A DNA stretch of 64,000 nucleotides from Neelides folsomi. Its lineage: Eukaryota; Arthropoda; Collembola; Neelipleona; Neelidae. The position numbers and the translations under genes were made by a program. Location: assembly GCA_034687125.1 (NCBI GenBank), contig JAQGBZ010000071.1, forward strand, positions 124,001-188,000, in the 5' to 3' direction. Positions 38,701 through 50,500 of the stretch are shown here, in pieces. Numbering within the stretch: the stretch's first letter is position 1; each line of letters starts with the position of its first letter. Below the pieces are notes generated by a model that saw only the letters and a program-made list of their open reading frames with translations, did no database searches and was not told where the DNA came from.

Positions 38701-41700
38701 GAAGAATTATGTCATCATCACTGACACCTCAACAATGGAGGAAAAGGTCAGCGAAGCAGACTGGCTGAGTCTATCACTGACTCCGGAATCGCAGGTAAAG
38801 GAGCCTTTTAAGCCTCAAAAGGCCTCCTATTCAAAAGTCTAGAGATGAAATGAGGATTTGCTACGCCTCACTACTCGTTAAGACTCAATTCCACTAAAGA
38901 GTAAATGGGATTAAAAGCCGATTGGGCTGAGACGGGAACGAAATCCCTCAGTGTACTTATCTACTGACGTAGACGGGACGTTACGTATCAAATACCTCAC
39001 ATTATTATTTCACACTTCCTCTCCTCTTTATTTTCACTTAAGATCAGATCAACTGAAGAGCAAAAGACCCACCATCGTTCTCCCCTATAAAACTTTAAAC
39101 CCCTTTCTCCCTTTTCCTTTCATTTGAATCATCTCTCAGTCCGTAAAGTTTAAAAAGGGGCAAAATGGGCCTTCACAAAAGAGCTCTGGTCCGTTGGAGC
39201 CTCAAGAGACATTTTTAGGAGGAAAGAGTTGAGGTGAAAAATGCAGTTGGGTCATCTGAGGAAGGTGGCATGACATCCATCCTCGAATTGTTCCGCATTG
39301 AGAGCTCGAGCTCCCATTAAATCCTGATTCCACCCAAGATTCCGATTTCAATTGACTCTATTCAGGGTAGGACGGGGAATAAATCAGACAAAGACGAAGA
39401 GGTTCTTAATGGAGACCTCGAAGATCCTTTAAGGGATCCAGTAATGAGATAAGGGATTGAGGAATCCACGATTTCTCTCTCTCCGTCCACGTTTTGTTTT
39501 CCTTCACCACCTTCTTGAAGGAGGAACAAACAAGAGATTCAAATCCACTCATCTCTCACTCCGTTTGTAGACTGAGGTTTATATACTTAAGTAGAGTGAA
39601 TGAGTTTGGAATATTATCATTGTCCCTGTGACGGTGACTGGCAAGGAATGATGACAAATTTTATTTTGTCCGGAATCAAAAAGGGGTTATAGAATGCGAG
39701 TCGTCATTTTCTGCTACGCCCATCAGCCATGACTTAGGACAATGAGGAATCTCTCAAGTTTTTTCCAACCTACTCTCATAATTATTTTTTATATCCTCCA
39801 TTCGATTCTTCGAGAGAGGAAGTGAAGGAGAAACGACGATGCCCCCATTAACATCCCCCGTTTCTTCGTCCCGAATAATGTTTCAAAGTTTTAATCTCTG
39901 GGAGTCCCCTTTCGCGTAATGGGACAACGTGGAGGAACTCTTAAGAGAGTCAAGTGATTCTTTGAGGTTCTTGGCAACCCTTGCAGCCTGGGCTAATAAA
40001 CAAAAGAGAGCCACGTGGCGAGTCATAAAAATGATCTTATCTGCTCTTATGGACAAGTTTGAGTGTGGAAGTCGGGGCATTCCTTCCTTTACATCTGCAA
40101 AATGTTCCATTGAGAGGCCGCTAATTAGATGAAATCCACACTTTCACACATTGGTAAAATGATGAGGGTGGATTCTTCCAGGAGAAACATCCTCATGCAT
40201 TTGTTATGTCAATAAACTTAGCACTCCAATACAAATATCCACTAATTTAATTACTCAAATATTCAAATTCAAATTCAAATTCTATTATTCAACTTTATTC
40301 TTGCATAATAAATAAGATTTTCTAGATGTTATAATGAAACTAGCATCCGCATAAAACTCACAATGGCTACAATCAAAAAGGAATGAAGAATGGGCGAAGC
40401 GTTTTTTTAGGAAATCATTTATCAGATTCAGAGAGAATGGAATTCTTCTCTTGGCAGCGAGAGGATATTTTGTATATGATATATCCGTGTAATAAAGAAC
40501 ACCATAAAAGAATAGAAAAATAGAATCATAATAATAAATAGAGATTATGACCCATAAGAAGAGTCGACATAGTGAGAGATGGAAAAGGAAATAAATTCAA
40601 CACTCTCCTCACCATAAGACAAAAAGCGGTAATAATAGAATGTAGTCCATAAACCGTTTTTTACTCCGACATGGAATGATGACCTATGATTTCCTCCACT
40701 TCACTCCGCTCCAAATTCTCAGGAAAGTGAGACCTCAGAAGCACACAAGTGGGGGCTCCGTTTAATGAACCTGTGGGCCTTCCTTTTCGACTCAAGAGAG
40801 AACTTACAACTTTATATACACTAAGCCCTTTGAGTAAAAAAGCGAAATGACTCAATCTGAGCTTGTAGACTCGTGGAGCCGGGATTTCATTTTTTCTCTC
40901 CCTTGTACCGGTCTCCTCCGTATTATTATGATTTATAAATGGAGAATGGCGGGGACGCGGAGAGAATGTCTCTTTGCCTCCTCTTAATAAGAATGAAAAT
41001 GTGAGAGTCCATTACACATTTATTATGAAGGAAATTAGGATTGTCAAGGGCCGGCCATCGGGGAAAAGCTCTAGTTTAATACAACCATAAAACCATTCCT
41101 CCTCCACTATGAAACATCATACAGGTAATCCCCGTCTAACATTAAATATGTATTTGAGCTTAATATCCTCTTTAACATCGGCGTGCTAACTATTATCCTG
41201 ATGCAGGATGATAATAATGATAATAATACAGTCGAAGTTGAAGATCTAAAAAATGCTCATTTCCCATTGTCACTCCGGAAGATGTTCATAGAAAGGCAGT
41301 TTAGAATTTATTCCAAAAACGCTAACAAACCTTTATTCAGAGCTATTCGTCGTTAAAGAAGAGTTTAAGGCCGGGAATTTGCAGCTTCATAATTTTGAAT
41401 TGGTAATGTAGAGTGTACACACAAACATCTTTAAATGAGGGATTGTTATTGTGAGCATGAATGTTGAAAAAATGTTTGAAGTGTAGGGAAGTCGGGATGA
41501 GGGTTCTAGAGCCAATAAAAGCCCATTCCTCTGTGTGTCTATGGATGGATGGAGTTGCAAAAAGTTTACATCATCTTCACGACTTCCCACTTTGGGATCC
41601 TCTTTTCACCCACCATGGAGAGATCACCTCCTTCAGAAAAACAATGGCAGAAGTTTAAAGAATCACTAACGATCAAAGTTTTATTTCCTTACCTCCCTTC

Positions 41701-44457
41701 TTTCTTTACGAGAAAAATAGCCCACAATGAAATTGGGCCCTTTATACATTCGAAGCACATGCATTTTGTCTTTCATCCTCAAAAAGCTCCTTTGAGCTCT
41801 TTTAATGAACGCTTTGGTAAAGTCAATAAAGCTCTTTATTCTCTCCAAACCCTTCTCTTATAAACTTGTAATGCTCAAAAACTCAATTATTAGCTTAAAC
41901 TCTAAACACTACACTTAAAATCCTCAATTACTATCCTCAAATTCAAATTTTCGCAAACCTAGAAACCTCTTCATTTTCCCTTTTCCAGAGGAATCCCACC
42001 ACTTGTACATGCACAGACTGGGAAATACTTTTAAACATTTTGGCAGTAAAATTAGCTTTATTTTATGAGGAATTAAATGACTCTTTCATTACCTTGTAGC
42101 AGAACACCGACGATGAATGAAAAGAGGGTTAAACTCGGCCAATGACGCTTCTTCCCCATTCTGGAGTCTTTGAATTGATTTGGTCAACTGAAATCTCCGT
42201 GGCACAAATTCGAAAATAACTATACTTATTCAGATACTTCACCGTTCTTCCTCGTCTTTCACAATTAAATTGGTTGAAACAACCTCTTATTATTAATATC
42301 CCTTCTATTAACTGAGCACTCCCCCTTGTCTTTCAATTGAGTATATAAAGGCGTATTTAAATTCCTCGAAACTTTCTCTCTTCTGATTAGCAATAATAAT
42401 ATATTTATATTATTCTCCTTCGCTTTATGTTTAAGACAGGAGTGATGAAAAAGAGAACTGAGGAGTACTTCACACTTTTAAAAGAATGACTCACTTATTA
42501 TTTTTATTTGTCATCTCACAATTTTTTTTCTTCCAATGTATTTTTAGTCTTTGTAACTCGATGACATCGTTCTCAGTACTGGTGATTTACCAATTGAAGA
42601 AGAAACAAATAAAGTAGTGGATAAAAAACAATAGAATGTCCCACACCCGTGTAGTTGAAAAATTGCGCGACTTTGAATCACTCACCGGATCTCCGAGAAT
42701 CCAATGGAGCAAGGAGACAAAAAAGTGTCCAATGTCAAATCAGAGTTAGAGCTAATAATTTCCAATCTACTGAGCAACTTAATTTCCACTGTTCCTCACC
42801 TATCGACTCACTTTGAGTGGAAATGGCGATTGAGACTGAAGGCCGTGGAGGAACTTCCGGTCAAGAGTTAAAAGAGATGATATAAATACAAAGGTGGAGA
42901 ATGAATAGCGTTGGGCAGATATGGAACGTTACCAACAAACGAGAGATCCGCGTCCCTCCGTCGTTCGAGCTTCACTGACAACCAGAGTGGAGGTTCAGCT
43001 CTTCTGAGCAGATGAAACGCAGCCAAACCTCCACCTACAACATTAACCATCCTTCCCTTCCACTCACCCCTCACATTTACTATCAAACTCACAATCACAA
43101 TTAAATAACTGCCCAATAATGTATGTATTGTATTATGGTAAAAAGTTGGAAATAGTCGACCATTACTCTCAAATGTTTAAATTATAATAATGACGGATAA
43201 TAAAATAAGTAAAATAATTCAGCTAAATCAAAATGAAGTTTTAAATCTTTCCATTTACCAGAAATTCAAGTTTTTACTCTCAGATTTCAATAAGGGAACG
43301 TGTAAAGTAAAGAAATTATTCATTTTCATACGTCTGTGTTAGTCAAATTAATCATACATTTTGACTCTCGTCCATACACATTTTATTTCCTCTGGTCTCC
43401 TGTGCGAATTTATGCATTCACAGCAGGGCAGTCTGTGAATGAGGGAGATGGGAATTGAAAAGGTAAAAAGGTGTAAAGGAACGGAGTCTCCATGAGTGGA
43501 TTTAATTGAGAATGAAAGAGGGTGATGGCCATTGCATAACGCTACTATCTCGGCCCTCGTATCTTTCTAGATCCATAATTACATGAGGGGTTTAAGGGCG
43601 GATGGTCTAGGAACCATGGATTTGCACAAGAGAAATGTATGGTGGAGATGCATTGTTCAAACCATGCCAGTTACGTGGGATCAGAGGACCGTGGAGTGTG
43701 GAGGGTCAGTCGGACGAGACGGACGAGACGGAGGCCATCGGACCCAAACGCTCTTTTCGCAGAATCAACAACAACCAACCGCCCTTCAGCTCAAACCGAA
43801 GGTGAACAATGGTGAAGACAAACAGTCACTTGGGTGGTGTTTGTGATTCCTCCACTGTTTAGCTATTCCTCATCGGGGAGGTGCAGGTCGAATCAATTCG
43901 CCTCTCTTCACCAGTAGCCCAATTCCCCATATCACTCGGTCTTTGCAAATGATGGTCGGTCACCGAGCTCCGCATCCTTGTTTCCCTCCTTCGCTTGACT
44001 TCCACAATATTCTTTAAATGAGAATGGCCATCCGTTAGACAATATTTCCAAATGAGAATTCAACCATGTAAACTAAGCTAATCTTTATTGACTCGCCTGT
44101 CAAAAGCTTGGATAATAAAAGCCTTGCTCACAGTTACCCGATGACATTAAATTGTACCAAAAAATGTTTAGTAAACTAAATTCGTTTGGTGACACTCAAA
44201 CAGTTACACTGACATGTACGCTTGGATAAATACAATTATTGGGCTTATAATAGGAACTCCTTAAACACTATTTGCTTTTGTAAAATGGGTCAAAAGATGA
44301 AAGCATTACTTTTGTACTTACGATTAAATATTTTTATATGAATGAAGGATTGTGATTTTTACATAGAATAGTGTATTTGAATAAATAAGTTTTATATATA
44401 AATACAATTGTCAGAAGATGGATTGTTAGAAAGATATGATAAATAAACATTAAATGA
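35701..44457. other. Gene-free stretch
   Basis: No supported gene in about 8.7 kb. An imperfect 12-bp inverted repeat (GCTTCAGGTGTA, GAG, TATACCTGAAGC) lies at 37,164-37,190. A short ATTCAA repeat lies near 40,257-40,285. The composition shifts to AT-rich from about 43,100 towards the ERGIC2 gene. Confidence 0.5.
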
Positions 44458-46638
44458 TCACAATGCGTGTGATGCGAGAATATCCGGGAGTGATTCTTTG
44501 GATGTTTCGGGCTCGTTGAGGAATGCTGACTGTAGTGGCTGCGCTTGCTGTTGGTGGAGCAAGTCAACTACAGGCCGTTGAAACTTTGATGCTCCCCCAT
44601 GAAACTTCTCGCTCTTTGCTTCACCGTGCCTTACGTAACTTGTATTCAAGTGGATGTCTTTATCCTTTGATCCCATGAACAACTTGTATTGGCAACTGAA
44701 GTAAGAAAGGTGGTTGTAAAGCATTCCTATTGTCGCGTATACACTAAATATACAAATATAAGGATAATTATACTCATTTCAATAATAAATATTATTTATA
44801 AAATTGCACAAGTAATAATTTGCAATAAAATTGAGTATAATTTAAATCAAATGAAACTTACCCCCCTATTATTGCACATAAGCGAACAAGGTATATGAGA
44901 AACGGTTGACTATCTTCCGTGACTGATACCTGTTATTTAATTAAAATTGATTGATTATAATTATAAGTACTATTTACTATTTTTATATGGATTTATAACT
45001 ATAAGTACGTATACAAATCATTAGAGGAAATATTACGGTTAATTTAATCAATGAAGAAATCCAGTTTGAATATTAGTAAATAAATAAGTAGGTAAACAAA
45101 CAACACTGACCTGAAGCCCTGACATATCATATTTGAAAAAGATTCCAGCAACACCATGAGATCCTTTATCGTGATCAACTTCTCTTTCCATTTCCCTTAC
45201 TGAATACTGGTATGTTTGGTATGAACGAAACCGAGTGTTGACTTTGGTTGGCACAATTTGAATGAAATACTGATAGAGCATTTGATCTACCAAAAATCGA
45301 CTCTTATAAACGAAACTTTTTAAGGTAAATAATAAATTAATTGGAAAAAACTTACTCTTTTGTGCAACTTTCTCGTCTCCTTCAAGAGGATGTATAATTG
45401 CAGATGATGAATCACCGAAAGAAAATTTATATATTCGATGAGAAAAGTTATAGTCTCTTTCGGACATGAAGGCAGCAATGTGAGCATGTCCTCTTAAAAG
45501 AGGTAGAGTTTTTCCGGCTGTTATATGAAAGTTCCCAGCCACTAAAAGTTTTTGATTAATATAACATTTTTATTGATTCGATAATACATAGTAAATATCA
45601 TTAATAATCATTTAAATAATCATGCTACAACTATACGGGTGGGCCAAAAGTATCTTTCTTTTTTATAAGATTGTTTATTTAGTAAAGAAAGATACTTATG
45701 GCCCACCATATACTTAGGTATGGTAAAAAATATCTTGAATCAAAAAATGATACCTTTGTTTAGTTCTAGTTGACCATGAAGCCGACAGGCTCTCGCTAAC
45801 CCCCTTTCACTCTTTTCTTGTTTAGTCCTTAAAATCGAAAATTATTTCATTCAATAATAGTTTTATTGTAAAATTAAGTAAAATTAACGTTCTAATTTAA
45901 TGTGTAAGGCATGCAATAAAAGGATATAGGTTATAAAATGTTTAATAAATTGGTTAAACTTACATTTGGGGCATATCGTCGTACAAATTTATAAATTCAT
46001 TTTTCCAAAGCAAAGTACTCAATGAATGATATTCTTCTCGCAAATAAGAGTTCATACTTGACTTGGAATTGAAGTAAGCCTTTTGTCTCTCTGTTAACTC
46101 AAAGTGGGCAAATTCTTCTGTTAATTCTCCAAACTTCATAACATTTTGGTTGGTGGAATCAACCTAGAAATTCATTAACAGTTGTGTTAATAAAATTCAA
46201 TCGATTGTTATGATAAAAATCAAGTTTACTTTTATTGAAATCTTACTATGTCTGCTCCGATTATACCACAAGGCATACCAACAGTCATATCTACATTAAT
46301 TCTGAGCTTCGTGTCGATTTCCGTGTCTGGGCTAAAACTGAATTTGTAGTCTGGATCAAGGAAATATTTCGTCTCCAAAATGACTAACCAGCAAATTATC
46401 ACCACGGCCAGAATTGATGCTGAAATGTATTCCGTATACATTTTAAGTACTTTATATATATATATTATCATTTTCTTGATAAAATGAATGAATTTGAAAA
46501 TAAGACAATACCTGAACCACCATATGAAGTTGTTTCTAAACAAGTCTCAGGAACTTTAGGGAATACGTCGAGATCTTCAACAGTCTTTAAGACTTTCCTT
46601 TTCCTTCTAACGAGTTCAGGTTGTGGTTGAGTTGACAT
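44458..46638 (-). CDS. ERGIC2: ERGIC2 / Erv41-type ER-Golgi cargo receptor subunit (8 exons)
   Basis: Predicted two-pass membrane protein of the ER-Golgi intermediate compartment, the Erv41 partner of Erv46/ERGIC3 in COPI/COPII vesicles. Exons (minus): 46,638-46,512; 46,419-46,247; 46,163-45,964; 45,827-45,754; 45,541-45,356; 45,286-45,111; 44,929-44,862; 44,743-44,458. All junctions are GT-AG and in phase, giving 429 aa. Marks are LKTVEDLDVFPKVPET near the N terminus, membrane segment ASILAVVIICWLVIL (about 43-57), KLRINVDMTVGMPC, the lumenal VAGNFHITAGK...RGHAH block (192 onward), NFSHRI, GSHGVAGIFFKYD, and the second membrane segment around LVRLCAIIGGVYATIGML. The C-terminal tail is Q- and H-rich and makes the protein about 50 residues longer than human ERGIC2 (377 aa). 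Intron 4 contains a MITE. The gene is divergent from the PHD/RING gene. Confidence 0.93.
45638..45707. mobile_element. Mariner-type MITE (hairpin) in ERGIC2 intron 4
   Basis: A 70-bp hairpin: GGTGGGCCAAAAGTATCTTT on the left pairs with AAAGATACTTATGGCCCACC on the right (one mismatch near the middle), around a short AT-rich loop. The GGTGGGCC terminus resembles Tc1/mariner inverted repeats, which often begin CAGGGTGGGCC or similar. TA dinucleotides lie close to each end. The element is too short to code, so it is either a solo MITE or an internally deleted element. It sits wholly inside intron 4 (45,542-45,753). Confidence 0.7.
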
Positions 46639-47578
46639 TCTCGTATGTTAGTTGAAATAATGAAATCTAAACACATAATGAAGGATTGTTAATAACAAAA
46701 TTCAAATATTAACTGTTAAACCATTTCTGAATTTGTCAATTAAAATATTTTAACTAAATTGTTGTTTCGTATATATCAATCGAATAAATAATAATAAATA
46801 GGATAAATACCCAATGTAAATTTTTTTAAAGTTAAGCTACTTACTCCTTAATGTTGATTTTTACAAGAAATAAACATAAATTTTACAAAAATTATAATGG
46901 CAGAAAAATTATATGAACTTTAAAAGGTCAAAATTATTATTTGATCTTCTTACTTCCTATCTTGCTCCTATCATACTTTCTCCTTGATCTTTTTAATATT
47001 TAAATATAATAATGTGATCATTTAACGATAAAATACAAAAAGCTTCAATTAGTTTTTAACAATAGCAAACTTTAAGGACTTTATTTAACTCATCAAAAAA
47101 TCAAGCTCGCAAGCCGATTTGTCTAAGATTTTAAAACTAAGGAACGATACTAGCACAATATATTCTGTCAACAGTGAAAAGTCTCATAATCAAATTGAGA
47201 AAACGTGGAGCTAAAACAGAGGTATTATAAAACCTATTGCATTTTTTCCCGCTTTTCTTCTCCCTTTCTTTTTTGTCAAACCAAAAAAATTAATTTCGAG
47301 TGTCCTTATCTTTCGCGTCATCTGCGATACACATTCTTCCGTCCTTGCCCTTGCTGTTCCGTCCAAGAACCACTTCAAGTTAATACCTTTTTAAATTAAA
47401 ATACAATTTTTAGTTAATGATAATATCGTAAGATATAGTTGAATAAAGTTTTAATCTGATTGGAACTTACCTTTTAACAGCATGTAAGACTATCGCGTTT
47501 TAACCCATCATATCAACCCTGATATTAGGGTTACGGGTTAGGGACGATTGAGTCATTTATTAAAGCGACACTGCTCCA
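46639..47578. promoter_or_regulatory. Divergent intergenic region between ERGIC2 and the PHD/RING gene
   Basis: This 940-bp AT-rich interval must hold the promoters of both divergently transcribed genes. It contains TTTCCCGC at 47,245-47,252, a match to the E2F consensus, inside a pyrimidine-rich stretch. Nearer the plus-strand gene it carries two TTAGGG words at 47,525-47,543. An open frame at 47,205-47,399 has no recognisable content. No TATA box is obvious for either gene. Confidence 0.45.
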
Positions 47579-50500
47579 ATGACCCTGTCTGATGAATCTC
47601 AACGTCTTCCGGACCAAATATTAATTATGGCTACATCGAGTTCCTACCGGCTTCCACATAACACAGAACCAAAGCCTGGAGCGTCAAGAGCAAGAGTCTC
47701 GAGGGTATCGTTAGAAGGAGGTATGTCAAAAATACATTTTTAGATAACTTACCACTTAAATGAAATTGTAATAGCTGTATATTATAAGTTAACAAATAGT
47801 GTAAGCTAATATTTACAATTTGATTATAGTGTCTATTTTATTAATACTAAATACTATGACATGTTGAATTGAACTATCGATAAGATTTACAAAAAATGTT
47901 AATATATAAAATATAATTAATTATAATATTTTTGTATTAAATGGGGTTATTGAAATGGTATATTTTTTTCTTCCCTTTCAGTTGAAACGAGACCTAATAA
48001 ATTAAATCCAGAAGTGAAAGAAATCTTGACAGAGAATTCGGACTTGAAATGTATGTTTTGTAAATTAAGCACAATTAACTCTATAGAATGGGGTCCAATG
48101 TACAATCTTGGAAAAATTACGATTCATTATTTTTGTATGGTGAGTACTCAAAAGATTCTTTCATGTAACATTTAAATTTTTATTTAATGATATCGTTAAA
48201 GTTGCTTAAAATCTTAATTATAAAGAAATCCTCTTGCCTGTATTTTATTGATTTTCTATTGTTCTCTATTGGATTAAGAATATTCGAAGAAATTAAATAC
48301 AAATTATTTATTACGAACTTTTGTAGCTCTTCTCTTGCGGGCTCGAGCAAAATGGCGATGATCAAGATGGAATTATGGGCTTTTTACCCAAAGATCTCGA
48401 AAATGAAAGGATTCGAGCTGGAAGACTTGTAAGTCATTAAATTGAAATTTATATCTTATTTCATGAAATAAATCTTATTTTAAATTGTATCTAATTTTGA
48501 AATTTTTCTGTCTAAGAAATGCAAATTTTGTAAATTGAATGGTGCCAATATTGGTTGCGGCATTTCGAGATGTGGCATGAGCTATCACTACACATGTGGA
48601 TACAGGAAAAATGTTCTTTTCCAATTTTACGGTCAATATCAATCATACTGTTCGAGTCATAAGATATCCAAGCAAGTGCATATCCCAGAAAACTGCAACA
48701 CAACATGCATTATTTGCTTGGAGAGGATTTCTTATGCTGATGAGGATGCTGTTTGGGCAACTTGCTGCGAGAAAAATATATTTCACCGACTTTGCCTTAT
48801 GGTAATGATTTGGATTATTTTCTTCTTTATATTTAAACCATCAATAAATTGGAAAGCATTTACGGCAATTTGTATGCTATGACCATCTATCTTACCTGTA
48901 AGATTCTTATTAGCTCGTGGAACACTTGTAATTTAATTTTTTTTACCATATTCTTATTGTAGGTATGGGTACAGAATATTCTCAATTTGATTGATCTTCA
49001 ACCTACCTAAGTGTAATACCTCTTTTCCAAGCTTCTAATATCCACTTTGACCTCTGAGCGTCAATTTGAACCAACTCCTGTTTCTGTTTCAAAACTTTAC
49101 AGTCTTCCGAAAGACCTTTTTCACGTATACAGGTAGAGGATTCCAAGTAGTATAAATACATATGTTACCTTTCTTGAAGAACTTCTAATCCAAAGAAGTG
49201 TGATGTCAAGAGATTTTACAGGGATTCCCTTGTTTTGGATGGTGATCCGAATCCTCGCTCAAAAAAGCGTCAACTTGAGTTTTGAACCTAACAAACGAAC
49301 TTGTATACGGTCAAAAAGCACAAAGCATGCGCTTCTAATGAGACGAAGACTCGCAATCACCATCATTTAAAATAAAGCAATCACACTGATTTCCAGTCTT
49401 TCAAATGTGTTTGAGAATGTTAAATACCTTTTCACTTATCACGCCGTATTTAAATAAAAACACCAATTTGGAAAGGGCTTTTACAAATTGTGGATAACTT
49501 TTGAGTAGCGTGAAACAATTTTTTATAAATACATTTAATTACAAAATTCCAATATTAGTTACAAAATTATAATTGTATAATTTTTTATTTCAGAAATATG
49601 CTGTGAACTCGGCCTATTATTTTAAGTGTCCGTTGTGTAATTCCCAGAAGCGCTTCAAACAAGCTTCTGCCGAACAAGGAGTTTATATTCCCGATGAGTA
49701 ATATTAATAAATCTGTATTTAATTCTTTGTCTTCTATATCTGTTCTACAACAATATATTAATTCTCACAGTGAAGCTACTTGGGAGCAAGAACCAAATGC
49801 GTTTCGAGAACAACAAGTAGCTTATTCAAAATGTGACGTTGAACCTTGTATTTGTCCCAATGGTAGAGATTTCAAAGAAAAGAAAACCCATCGAACTACG
49901 TAAGTACAAAATAATATTTCATACCTGAACTTCTAGCATCTTAATTTAATTATTCATTAACAATTTTGAGTTTCAATAAACCTTCTATTTTTACTACTAA
50001 AAATATTATAAGAAAAGTACATGAAAAGTGAGGATGTGAATCTTAAATTTACACATTTGTAATTTCATGCTATCTAATTCACTTAACCATTTTATATTAA
50101 TATTATTCCATATTAATCACATCAGTCAGTCAGGGTCAGTCATAAAATTATTTATATTCTGGATAATTAAAATAAGAATGTCTAAAGTGGTCTAATCTCA
50201 AGGCCCATGCACTAATTTAAATTAATAAAATCTATTTCTAATTAACAAAAAATCCTATGGGTGACATTGAGATTATTTTCTTTTTATTGCAGTGACTGGC
50301 AAATTATTAGGTGCAATCTGTGTGCTTCATCAGCTGCTCATCGAAGGTGTGGAAGAATTCTAGGCTTTAAATGGAAGTGTGAAATCTGTAGTAAACATTT
50401 CGGTAGGATTAAATTATAATTATTAACATTATTAATATATCCATTTATTTGTGAATTAACTGTAATACAATATTTTATTGTTTTAAATAATTGATGCATT

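Noticed and set aside
47525-47543. Two TTAGGG words (telomere-like)
   Set aside because: Only two copies with an imperfect spacer, upstream of an ordinary gene. Too short to be an interstitial telomere.
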